Source: Desulfosediminicola ganghwensis (GTDB lineage: Bacteria; Desulfobacterota; Desulfobulbia; Desulfobulbales; Desulfocapsaceae). Taken from it: 64,000 bases of DNA. Of this stretch, positions 43,645 through 51,336 are shown in pieces. The stretch is from NCBI RefSeq assembly GCF_005116675.2, contig NZ_CP050699.1, forward strand, positions 248,001 to 312,000. The letters run 5' to 3'. How positions within the stretch are numbered: the first letter of the stretch is position 1; each line of letters opens with the position of its first letter. Both the position numbers and the translations under genes were made by a program. The notes beneath the pieces were generated by a model, which made no database searches, was not told the origin of the DNA, and saw nothing but the letters and a program-made list of their open reading frames with translations.

Positions 43645-44103
43645 GTGTCCGTTAACAAACCGAATGTCCTGTTTCTCTGTACGGGAAATTCCTGCCGAAG
43701 CCAGATGGCTGAGGGCTTTGCCCGTCACCTGAAAAGTGACAGGATGAACGCCTTTTCGGCAGGAATAGAATGTCACGGCTTAAATGAGAATGCCGTGGCT
43801 GTTATGGCGGAAAAGGGGGTGGACATCTCAAGCCACACCTCAAAAGTAGTCGAGGAACTGGGCCAGATTGAATTCGATTACGTGGTGACGGTATGTGGTC
43901 ATGCCAACGAGACCTGCCCCATGTTCAGAGGTGACTGCAAGGTTATCCACGTGGGTTTTAACGATCCACCCCAAATGGCCCTGGCCTTTGAAGATAAAGA
44001 GCAGAAGCTCGAATGTTATCGAAAGGTTCGAGACGAAATAGAAGTATTTATCAAGACTCTGCCTGACAACCTGCCGGGCTATACGGAGAAAGGAAATGAC
44101 TGA
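43645..44103 (+). CDS. arsC: Thioredoxin-coupled arsenate reductase ArsC
   Basis: A 152-residue low-molecular-weight phosphatase-type ArsC. The catalytic P-loop is CTGNSCR (Cys12 and Arg18), and the two further redox cysteines are Cys84 and Cys91 in [13 protein letters not shown], the Bacillus-type (thioredoxin-regenerated) arrangement. It reduces arsenate to arsenite for export. The GTG at 43645 follows GGAGG by about ten bases; an upstream start would overlap arsR by about 80 bases. The gene starts one base after the arsR stop and overlaps acr3 by eight bases. Confidence 0.92.
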   Translation: MSVNKPNVLFLCTGNSCRSQMAEGFARHLKSDRMNAFSAGIECHGLNENAVAVMAEKGVDISSHTSKVVEELGQIEFDYVVTVCGHANETCPMFRGDCKVIHVGFNDPPQMALAFEDKEQKLECYRKVRDEIEVFIKTLPDNLPGYTEKGND

Positions 44104-45280
44104 TCAGCACAACTCAAACGAGCGTCGGATGACTTCGATTTTCGAACGTTATCTTACGCTCTGGGTAGGAGCCTGTATTGTCGGCGGCATCCTGCTTGGC
44201 AAGATTGCACCCGACTTTGCCCACACTCTGGACGGGATGGCAATCCATGTCAACGGGGCCCCTGTGGTTTCTATCCCCATCGCCATCTGCCTGTTTTTCA
44301 TGATGTACCCGATCATGGTCAAAATCGACTTTGCCTCAGTGGTCAAAGCCGGCAAGAGTGCCAAGCCGGTTCTGCTGACCCTCTTTATCAACTGGGCGGT
44401 AAAACCTTTCACCATGTACGCCATCTGCATTTTCTTCCTTGGCTTTTTGCTTAAGGGCTTTATCGGGGAGGCCGCGACGGATCTGGTAAAGATTCCCTTC
44501 GGGCTTGATCTTGATGTCGGCGCAATCCATGGCGCCGGTACAGTGGTAATGCACGAGGGCCTAAAGATGCTCGAAATTCCGCTGTGGCGCAGCTATCTTG
44601 CAGGCTGCATTCTACTTGGCATCGCACCATGTACCGCGATGGTTCTGGTCTGGGGATATCTCTCACGCGGAAACGACGGCCTCACCCTGGTGATGGTTGC
44701 GGTAAACTCACTGCTCATGCTGCTGCTCTACGGTGTCCTGGGTGGATTTCTTCTTGGCGTGGGCAGACTGCCGGTACCGTGGCAGGCATTGCTGCTCTCC
44801 ATCTCCATCTATGTGGCACTGCCATTGGTTGCCGGATATTTCTCAAGAAAGTGGCTGATTCAGACCAAAGGCAAGGTGTGGTTTCATGAAAAGTTCCTGC
44901 ACGTCCTGACTCCGATCACCATTATCGCCCTGCTCACCACTCTGGTGCTGCTCTTTTCTTTCAAAGGCGAAGTGATCCTGCAGAACCCGCTCACCATTCT
45001 CTGGATCGCCATTCCGCTTTTCATCCAGACTGTGCTGATTTTTGCTCTTGGTTACGGCCTGGCGAAGGTCTTGAAGCTTTCCTATGAAGATGCGGCACCC
45101 GCTGCGATGATTGGTGCTTCAAACCATTTTGAAGTAGCCATCGCTACTGCGGTTATGCTTTTCGGCCTCTCCTCGGGTGCAGCCCTTGCCACGGTTGTCG
45201 GTGTATTGATCGAGGTGCCGCTGATGTTGATGCTGGTACGTATCTGCCTTAAAACCCAGCACTGGTTTAACCATCAGTAA
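44096..45280 (+). CDS. acr3: ACR3-family arsenite efflux transporter
   Basis: A 394-residue membrane protein with ten hydrophobic helices. The conserved cysteine of helix 4 is in [14 protein letters not shown] and the late motif [20 protein letters not shown] is typical of ACR3. There is an expanded loop between helices 3 and 4 (roughly residues 130-160, with [20 protein letters not shown]), longer than in many ACR3 proteins. It exports arsenite using the proton or membrane potential. It follows arsC with an eight-base overlap, so all three ars genes are one transcript. Downstream is a weak CTCCCC/GGGGGA hairpin and then the palindromic repeat at 45383. Confidence 0.92.
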   Translation: MTDQHNSNERRMTSIFERYLTLWVGACIVGGILLGKIAPDFAHTLDGMAIHVNGAPVVSIPIAICLFFMMYPIMVKIDFASVVKAGKSAKPVLLTLFINWAVKPFTMYAICIFFLGFLLKGFIGEAATDLVKIPFGLDLDVGAIHGAGTVVMHEGLKMLEIPLWRSYLAGCILLGIAPCTAMVLVWGYLSRGNDGLTLVMVAVNSLLMLLLYGVLGGFLLGVGRLPVPWQALLLSISIYVALPLVAGYFSRKWLIQTKGKVWFHEKFLHVLTPITIIALLTTLVLLFSFKGEVILQNPLTILWIAIPLFIQTVLIFALGYGLAKVLKLSYEDAAPAAMIGASNHFEVAIATAVMLFGLSSGAALATVVGVLIEVPLMLMLVRICLKTQHWFNHQ

Positions 45281-45382
45281 CTCGTATTCAGAATGTCATT
45301 CTCCCCACTTGAGGGGGGAAAGACAACAACCATACCCCTGTTTTTTTTAATCAATTCAGGCAGGGCCGGATTCATTTTTATT

Positions 45383-45415
45383 GGCCGTAAACTATAGCAA
45401 GCTATGTTTACGGCC
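45383..45415 (+). repeat. Dispersed palindromic repeat, copy 2
   Basis: Imperfect inverted repeat with arms GGCCGTAAAC and GTTTACGGCC, an inner ATAGC/GCTAT pair and one bulged T; flanking TT/AA extend the pairing by two bases. It aligns to the 17554-17586 element read on its minus strand: most positions are identical and the changes in the arms are paired. Confidence 0.75.
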
Positions 45416-45465
45416 AAAACACCGAATAAGCTGGTGGTGTACCGTGGCTGATGAGAAAGCCGGAT

Positions 45466-45858
45466 TCAACCTCTGCTCAAGATCATATGTTCAACCTGGG
45501 GGCCGACTTTTTTCCAGTCAACGCAGGGGCGGGCAAATTTTCTCGGAAAGATCAAGGGACAGCCAAAAGCCGCATCATCTATATAAAGTTCGCCATACGC
45601 CTTGGGACTGGCGGTCCAGCTATCCTGATCGGGATTCCGGTTAATGCCATACAGCTCAACCCCTTCACGCCGCAGATAATTCACAGCATCCGTAAGCAAC
45701 ATTCTCCCCGCCTGATCCGAGCGCATGGTGAAGAGGATTATTCGGCCGCCACATTTATGAAGCCTCTTCAGCCACTGGATAGCTCCCGGCACCGGCTCAC
45801 CAATATCGGGATATCGATGGTCGACAATGGTTCCATCAAAATCTATGCACAAATACAT
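45466..45858 (-). CDS. HAD-superfamily hydrolase (small, polynucleotide-phosphatase-like)
   Basis: A 130-residue HAD protein. The first motif is IDFDGTIVD (nucleophile Asp at about residue 6) and the second is IILFTMRSD. A cap is absent, as expected for the short C0-type HADs (BT0820-like); a late acidic motif is IDDAAFG. These act on small phosphate esters, substrate unknown. It converges with acr3, separated by 185 bases that include a weak hairpin and a palindromic repeat. No operon partners are visible. Confidence 0.82.
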   Translation of the reverse strand: MYLCIDFDGTIVDHRYPDIGEPVPGAIQWLKRLHKCGGRIILFTMRSDQAGRMLLTDAVNYLRREGVELYGINRNPDQDSWTASPKAYGELYIDDAAFGCPLIFPRKFARPCVDWKKVGPQVEHMILSRG

Positions 45859-46303
45859 TTCCCCTCCCGCACATATATCTCATGAAAATAACCAGCAAGC
45901 TATTTTCATGTTTTGTAATTGCAAAGTATTAAGCCTACTGCCTGAACATTTCATACGGGTACAATACCCAAAGAGCAGCTCTATAGTGTGTTGAAGATTC
46001 GCCCCTGTGGACCATGTCGACAAGGGCTGCTCTGCGGCAGACCACTTCAACTCGTTCTATAAATCGGCTGAACATCGCTTGATACCAAATTCTTTTGCTA
46101 CAGTACGTAAATGTGCTGCATTTTGCAATCAATAGCACACACCATCACCCTGTTTATCGTTGTCATTTTGACGCTTTGAGTATGCATAGCCTGGCAAACA
46201 TGCTGAACTGATCACCACTTTGTTGTATAGTGATGCTTTAAATCGCAATCTTCTTAATTTAACTTATGGCATCAGCTTCATTACGCTTTAGCATTCTACT
46301 ACC
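45859..46303. other. Intergenic region before the molybdate/sulfate-type transporter
   Basis: No gene is supported in these 445 bases. TGTGCT/AGCACA arms (46112-46117 and 46134-46139, 16-base spacer) could be an operator, weakly. No ModE-like box was seen. Confidence 0.4.
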
Positions 46304-47530
46304 ATGACGCCCATACCAAGCAGAACAGAGCATTACCGGACCATGCGCTTCAACCGTATGGAAATTGCAGGCTCGCTCGGCGACCTCGGAACCCTGTTGC
46401 CGTTGACCATGGGAATGATCCTGGTCAATGATCTCTCCGCGGTTGGCACTTTTTTCGCAATAGGACTCTTTTATCTGCTGGCCGGATATTATTTTAAAAT
46501 CCCGGTTGCCGTACAACCTATGAAAGTGATCGCCGCCTATGCCATAGCCACGGGCATGACCGCGCAACAGGTAAGCAGCTCAACCCTGCTGATCTGTATA
46601 TTCATGGCCATAATAGGTCTCACAGGGGCTATCACCCACATCGGCAGACTGATTCCCAAATCTGTGGTACGCGGCGTGCAGCTTGCGACCGGCGTGCTAC
46701 TGATGAACCAAGGGATTCACTTTATACTGGGAACTTCCGCCTCGCAACAGGCAACCGGCCTTGCCGAACCGTTTTTCCGACTGCAGCACATTGGCCCTGT
46801 ACCTGTTGGCTTTCTACTCGGTATCGGGGGCTTTTTCATAACCCTGGCCCTGCTGAACTCCAAACGTTTCCCGGCCGCTATCATCCTGATCTCGCTCGGC
46901 CTGCTGGCAGGATTCTGCTTCGGTGACTACGAAAATCTCATAAAAATCCTGCCCGGCATTTATCTTCCCCAGATTCTGCCCTATGGCTTTCCCTCTTCTA
47001 TCGACCTGAGCTTTGCGCTCTTTGCCCTGGTGCTGCCGCAGATCCCCATGACTCTCGGCAATGCCGTTGTCGCCACCACAGAACTCTCTAAAGAGTACTT
47101 TCCGGGGGCTGCAGAACGGGTGAGTTACAGATCAATGACTCTCAGCATGGCCTTTGCCTCCGGTCTCTGTTTTTTACTGGGAGGAATCCCACTTTGCCAC
47201 GGTGCCGGAGGGCTTGCCGCCCACTACCGCTTTGGTGCCCGAACCCATGGCTCTAATATTGTCATCGGCACCCTGTTTATTATGATGGCAATTTTTCTCG
47301 GCCCCCATGCCATCGCCTTGCTGCATCTCTTGCCTATGGCGATTCTCGGCGTGTTACTCCTCTTTGCCGGTGTTCAGCTCGGCATGAGCATTATTGACAT
47401 TGAGGAACGTGCAGATCTATTCGTTCTCTTGATAATGCTGGGCCTCACCCTTGTTCTGAACCTGGCCTGGGCATTTGTCGCAGGTGTTCTGCTCGCCCAC
47501 GCCCTGCGCTCGGGCAAGCTGCATATTTAA
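46304..47530 (+). CDS. MOT1-type molybdate/sulfate transporter
   Basis: A 408-residue integral membrane protein of the MOT1 branch of the SulP superfamily. It has the diagnostic RMEIAGSLGDLGTLLPLTMG stretch near residue 20 and a second repeat beginning FALVLPQIPMTLGNAVVAT. About ten to eleven helices are predicted. Family members carry molybdate (and possibly sulfate). Molybdate import would serve nitrogenase and molybdoenzymes. The first ATG at 46304 lacks a ribosome site; ATG 46343 (MRFNRMEIAG) is an equally likely start. The IMPACT-family gene follows after 12 bases. Confidence 0.83.
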   Translation: MTPIPSRTEHYRTMRFNRMEIAGSLGDLGTLLPLTMGMILVNDLSAVGTFFAIGLFYLLAGYYFKIPVAVQPMKVIAAYAIATGMTAQQVSSSTLLICIFMAIIGLTGAITHIGRLIPKSVVRGVQLATGVLLMNQGIHFILGTSASQQATGLAEPFFRLQHIGPVPVGFLLGIGGFFITLALLNSKRFPAAIILISLGLLAGFCFGDYENLIKILPGIYLPQILPYGFPSSIDLSFALFALVLPQIPMTLGNAVVATTELSKEYFPGAAERVSYRSMTLSMAFASGLCFLLGGIPLCHGAGGLAAHYRFGARTHGSNIVIGTLFIMMAIFLGPHAIALLHLLPMAILGVLLLFAGVQLGMSIIDIEERADLFVLLIMLGLTLVLNLAWAFVAGVLLAHALRSGKLHI

Positions 47531-47542
47531 AGTGTTAATGCC

Positions 47543-48151
47543 ATGAAACCCTATTCCATCCCGGCGGCCCCGGTAGTCGTTGAACAGATTGTCAAACGCA
47601 GCCAGTTCATCTGTTATATAGAGCATTGCCCCACCAAGGCCGACGCCGATGCGTTTATACGCCGTATCAACGAGAAGCATCCAGACGCAAACCATAATTG
47701 CTGGGCCTGCGTGGCCGGTAACCCCGGCGACCCTGCCGGGTATGGTATGAGCGATGATGGTGAGCCCCGCGGCTGTGCCGGAAAGCCCATGTTCAACGTA
47801 CTGCATCATTCCGGGATTGGTGAGATCTGTGCCGTGGTCAGCCGGTACTTCGGTGGCATCAAGCTGGGAACAGGAGGTATGGCCAGGGCCTACAGTTCAA
47901 GTGTTCAACTCGCCATGGATCAGTTGGACACAAGAGTAAAGATAAACTATGCCAAGATATCCCTGACTCTGCCCTATTCATTACTTAAAACAACTGAACA
48001 CCTGATCTCGGAGGTGGAAGGTACAGTTGCAGACGCGGAGTACGCCGCTGACATACAGCTTATTGCTGAAATTCCGGAGAGTATGGAAGAGTTGTTTCAG
48101 GAAAGAATACGTGAAGCAAGCCAGGGAACAATACTTTACCAAAAAGACTGA
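47543..48151 (+). CDS. yigZ: IMPACT/YigZ family protein
   Basis: A 202-residue protein with an N-terminal Impact (UPF0029) domain, diagnostic motifs KRSQFICYIE, CWACVAGNP, DDGEPRGCAGKPMFNVL and RYFGGIKLGTGGMARAYS, and a C-terminal DUF1949 ferredoxin-fold domain. Bacterial members bind RNA or act in translation control; YigZ function is not settled. It follows the transporter gene by 12 bases and is probably co-transcribed, with no obvious functional link. Confidence 0.9.
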   Translation: MKPYSIPAAPVVVEQIVKRSQFICYIEHCPTKADADAFIRRINEKHPDANHNCWACVAGNPGDPAGYGMSDDGEPRGCAGKPMFNVLHHSGIGEICAVVSRYFGGIKLGTGGMARAYSSSVQLAMDQLDTRVKINYAKISLTLPYSLLKTTEHLISEVEGTVADAEYAADIQLIAEIPESMEELFQERIREASQGTILYQKD

Positions 48152-48203
48152 CGGCTGGGCGAAAGCAAGCGAGAATCTGCAAAATGGAGCACACTCAACC
48201 GGC

Positions 48204-48452
48204 TCATTTCTCCGATACTGCTTTCTCCTGCCGGCACTGGATCAGCTCAAATAGCTGAGCCGGCCCACCCCGGAATATACAATACAGCCCAAGGCCGATC
48301 ACAAAGAGCGCGGTGAGCACGGAATCGTACCCTGTGTTGGAAAGTAAGCCAGTTCCGCGCAACAATTCCCAGCCTGAATACATCATCACCATGCCGATGC
48401 CTATGCGGCAAAGGTTCATAACCACGAAAGTGACTTTTTCTGCAAAACCCAT
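48204..48452 (-). CDS. Small membrane protein, 82 aa
   Basis: Not recognised. An 82-residue protein with two hydrophobic helices (about residues 7-27, VVMNLCRIGIGMVMMYSGWEL, and 38-58) and a hydrophilic C-terminal end (LIQCRQEKAVSEK). The ATG at 48452 follows AGGAGG at the right distance; a longer frame starts 13 codons upstream but has no ribosome site. It stands alone, with the 127-residue protein to its upstream side on the same strand after 70 bases. The strong ribosome site supports it being a real gene. Confidence 0.7.
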   Translation of the reverse strand: MGFAEKVTFVVMNLCRIGIGMVMMYSGWELLRGTGLLSNTGYDSVLTALFVIGLGLYCIFRGGPAQLFELIQCRQEKAVSEK

Positions 48453-48522
48453 GTTTCCTCCTGCAGAGGTCTGTTTTCCGGTCCGATACAATTCGACCGC
48501 AACAGCACTCTATAAGAGAAAT

Positions 48523-48906
48523 TTAATCATGGACGTATAACTCGTCGACTTCATCCCAGGCGTCCGGGTTTCCTTTTCTCAGCTGAACCAGCTGCCTGAA
48601 GTAATATACCAGGGCCACGATATAGCGCAGCTTGCACTCGATCGAGCAACGCGGATCACCGGGCGACATCTCATAAACCTCTTCATCACTGAGCACGATG
48701 ATCTTTTCGATCTCACTCAGCAGTTCGAGTTTTCTGATCCGCAGGAAGCGCTCAAGAGGCAGCACCACCGTCGGTGCATAGTTAAGCGCCTCCAGTCTTG
48801 CTGCGACCTCTGCAACTGTCCTGGCGTCGGCGATATCATTCAAGGCCCGCACCTCGTCCTGGAGTGCGCTCACCTCAAGCAAAAAATCAGATGCCGTTAT
48901 CATCAT
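48523..48906 (-). CDS. Hypothetical protein, 127 aa
   Basis: Not recognised. A soluble, strongly helical, acidic protein with leucine-rich N-terminal helices (VSALQDEVRALNDI), a CSIEC cysteine pair about two-thirds along (SPGDPRCSIECKLRY), and an aromatic helix IVALVYYFRQLVQL near the end. Two ATG codons are adjacent (48906 and 48903); a GGGAGGAG ribosome site directly upstream suits the second slightly better. It lies 97 bases from the E2-like gene on the same strand and may be co-transcribed with it. Confidence 0.65.
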   Translation of the reverse strand: MMITASDFLLEVSALQDEVRALNDIADARTVAEVAARLEALNYAPTVVLPLERFLRIRKLELLSEIEKIIVLSDEEVYEMSPGDPRCSIECKLRYIVALVYYFRQLVQLRKGNPDAWDEVDELYVHD

Positions 48907-49003
48907 CTCCTCCCTATAACACTCGCTAACATCTCAATCCATTACCACAGATGATTTTTGCACCTACAATGAACAACTCTCAATCAACATCCATAATACG
49001 CTG

Positions 49004-50602
49004 CTACAGTCTCTTCTCAGTATACAAATTCCATTGGGAATTACCCGGGTCATACTGATAATAAAGTCTGTATTCAGTAGCCTTTCTCTTCACCAACTCT
49101 ATACACGACATTATAAAGACATAATTCCCGCCGGATCGCCCCATGTAGCGTACCTTAGGAGACCTAATCCCATCACGGTCAAGGCCAGGGTAGTGTTTCG
49201 TAAAGATATCTTTGTAATTTTCAACCAGGTAGTCACTGCCACTGTTTACCTGAGCCTGTTCCCGGAGACGGGCGTTTTCTCTTCTGGCCTCTGCCTGCAT
49301 CGAAGAAAGTGCTTTATCGGAACTGAAGCCGCTGCGGCTGATAAGCACCACTATTGACCTGTTACGATCAGCCGCCTGCTGATATTTTTTCTGCTGCTCC
49401 GCTGCGGCAGCCTCTGACCTGAGACTATTCACCCGAGCCAAGAGCCTCAATTTCTTAATCTTACTCAAGGTGGAAATGGTATTTTCCGGCAGCACCCGAC
49501 GGTCTGTCTCGAGGATGGTTACCACCTCGTCATAATATTTAGCTGCGCTCTGCCATTTGCCCTCATTATAGCGTTCATTCGCTGCACCAAGTGCCCTCTT
49601 AAGACGCGTTTCTGCAGCAAGACCCTTCAACTCCGAAAGCTCTGTCTCTAATTCATTTTCTTCGGCAAGCAATATTGCAGAATCAAGCTCTGCAAGTGCC
49701 CCTCTGAGGTCTCCTGTGGCGATCATGGAGGTTGCCGTCGTTCGCAGGCTGTCAATTTCGGTCAAAGCGTCGGCTTTGGCGAAAGAATAATAGATCCCGT
49801 TATGGGCAATGTTCCCCGCAAGCCCCTCCCGTATCTCTGTTGACTCGATGAATGACGCCAATCTGCTGGCCTGCTCCTCCCTGTCGAGCTGAAGCATGAA
49901 AATCCTGTCGAGTTTAATCAGAGCCCGCTCAGCACCTTCCAGCGCCTCACTGAATTGCCGCTGGTCCATGAGCTTTCGACCATCTTTAACCGAGTTTTCC
50001 GCACCCCGGATATACATCATATCGTGATAGTAAACACCGGCCCCAGCCAGAGTGGCCAGCAAGCCCATCGTGAGAACGAGACGCTTGAACACGATCCCAA
50101 AGGAGGATTCGCTCCGTTTCTTCTCGGCCTTGTCCGGGTCCATATGATATTTAAGCTCGGCGAGAGGAAGTTTACCTTCCTTTTCCCCATAGAACCTGGC
50201 GGCCTCCTGATTGAAGGTGCCATCACTGCTGTATATTTCACCGCGAATCATATCGGCGATGTATATTACCAGATCGGCCAGCGATTGATTTCTCTGCCAC
50301 TGGTCAGCGATACGGACTGCCTGTTCATCAACGTCCGGATGGTACGTGGCGGTAAGGGGTTTTACCGTTGGCGGGAAATGTGGATAGCCAAATGGAAGTT
50401 CTATCTGGATGCGATGCCGCCTTCGCACCTCGATCTTGCCTTTATCATTATATCCGTAACCGAACAGCTTATATTCAATAATGTACTTCTCGGGCGGCTC
50501 CTTTTCTGTCGAGACTATGGTGATTTGCGGGTAATGCCGCAATCTCTTTTTAAGAGCGTCATAGTCGTCGGCATAGGCGCCATGAGTCTGTGAATTGTTC
50601 AT
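49004..50602 (-). CDS. Membrane protein with N-terminal ubiquitin-E2-like (UBC) domain and C-terminal helical repeats
   Basis: A 532-residue protein. Residues about 40-140 follow the ubiquitin-conjugating-enzyme fold: a RIQIELPFGYPHFPPTV strand (about 64-80), the TATYHPDVDE loop (about 84-93), and the closing helices around NQSLADLVIYIADMI and NQEAARFYG. The E2 catalytic cysteine position reads RIAD instead of RIC, so Ala99 replaces it; the domain is probably a non-catalytic UEV-like binder. One membrane helix (about 171-192) follows, then about 250 residues of helical, TPR-like or coiled-coil repeats (REEQASRLASF, LEGAERALIKLDR, KWQSAAKYYDEVV) and a small beta-rich C-terminal domain (about 470-532) with RRLYYQYD-type strands. 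The topology suggests cytoplasmic E2-like and periplasmic repeat domains. The function is unknown. Confidence 0.72.
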   Translation of the reverse strand: MNNSQTHGAYADDYDALKKRLRHYPQITIVSTEKEPPEKYIIEYKLFGYGYNDKGKIEVRRRHRIQIELPFGYPHFPPTVKPLTATYHPDVDEQAVRIADQWQRNQSLADLVIYIADMIRGEIYSSDGTFNQEAARFYGEKEGKLPLAELKYHMDPDKAEKKRSESSFGIVFKRLVLTMGLLATLAGAGVYYHDMMYIRGAENSVKDGRKLMDQRQFSEALEGAERALIKLDRIFMLQLDREEQASRLASFIESTEIREGLAGNIAHNGIYYSFAKADALTEIDSLRTTATSMIATGDLRGALAELDSAILLAEENELETELSELKGLAAETRLKRALGAANERYNEGKWQSAAKYYDEVVTILETDRRVLPENTISTLSKIKKLRLLARVNSLRSEAAAAEQQKKYQQAADRNRSIVVLISRSGFSSDKALSSMQAEARRENARLREQAQVNSGSDYLVENYKDIFTKHYPGLDRDGIRSPKVRYMGRSGGNYVFIMSCIELVKRKATEYRLYYQYDPGNSQWNLYTEKRL

Positions 50603-50970
50603 CCCTTTCAGATACCTCTCCTCGTTTCAGCGTGCATATCCACCATCTCTTTCCCCTCGATGCACACTCACCCAAAATTCGATTTATTGTACCAGAGGCT
50701 ACGAGACAAGGAAACCTCAGAAAATTTTAAACTTTTTCAGTTGCTCCCTCAGCAGCCCGATGATTTTCCAATCTCTGATTTCATAGCTAACACAAAGTAA
50801 CGACTCAAATTACCCGCGCTCCTGATCAACAATTGAATATTGGCAGGATTTACCTGTATAATAGACCATATACCCACACCTATCTACGGATAGGCAATGC
50901 CGCGGCAGATGATTTTTTTTCTGCGATACGGTATTGCCCAATACCACGTAGCACTTCAGGAGGGATGACC
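50603..50970. other. Intergenic region, nothing clear
   Basis: These 368 bases separate the divergent E2-like gene and the cysteine-rich gene. No gene, repeat or strong hairpin was seen. Confidence 0.5.
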
Positions 50971-51327
50971 ATGACAATTCTACAGGAATTAAACGATTTT
51001 CAGAAAATGTGGACCTGGCTCAGCTCACACCCCGCACATGACCAGAACTATTACATACAGCACGTAATCAGGCTGGACACCCCCTGGAAAAACTCCTGCC
51101 CACTGTGTCATACAGATTCCGGCAAATGCCGTGAATGTGACCCGTTATGGCAATCAGATTCAGGAGGGCTGTGTGATGATCAGGACTCTCCGCTGAGCCG
51201 GTGGCAACAGACTTCGATACACGACCCGGACAACAGGACCTGGTTTGCCAACAGGGTCTCTCTGCTGGCCATGCGCGCCATCAGATCCCGCCGCCAGCTG
51301 GAGCAGGGGCAAACAGAACATGCTTAA
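50971..51327 (+). CDS. Small cysteine-rich hypothetical protein, 118 aa
   Basis: Not recognised. The chain has a tryptophan-rich start (MWTWLSSH), and a cysteine cluster CPLC (followed by CREC and a further Cys) that could form a zinc-binding knuckle or ribbon, then a basic C terminus (RAIRSRRQLEQG). ATG 50971 follows GGAGGG; two more upstream in-frame starts are possible (ATG 50965, MTMTIL). It converges with the recD2-type gene, whose stop lies nine bases away. No function can be assigned. Confidence 0.6.
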   Translation: MTILQELNDFQKMWTWLSSHPAHDQNYYIQHVIRLDTPWKNSCPLCHTDSGKCRECDPLWQSDSGGLCDDQDSPLSRWQQTSIHDPDNRTWFANRVSLLAMRAIRSRRQLEQGQTEHA

Positions 51328-51336
51328 AAAAGCACC

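Noticed and set aside
45859-46303. ModE box before the MOT1-type transporter
   Set aside because: No TCGTTATAT-type palindrome is present; only a weak TGTGCT/AGCACA pair.
49955-50593. Plus-strand frame of 212 codons opposite the E2-like gene
   Set aside because: It is the antisense shadow of a protein with recognisable domain motifs.
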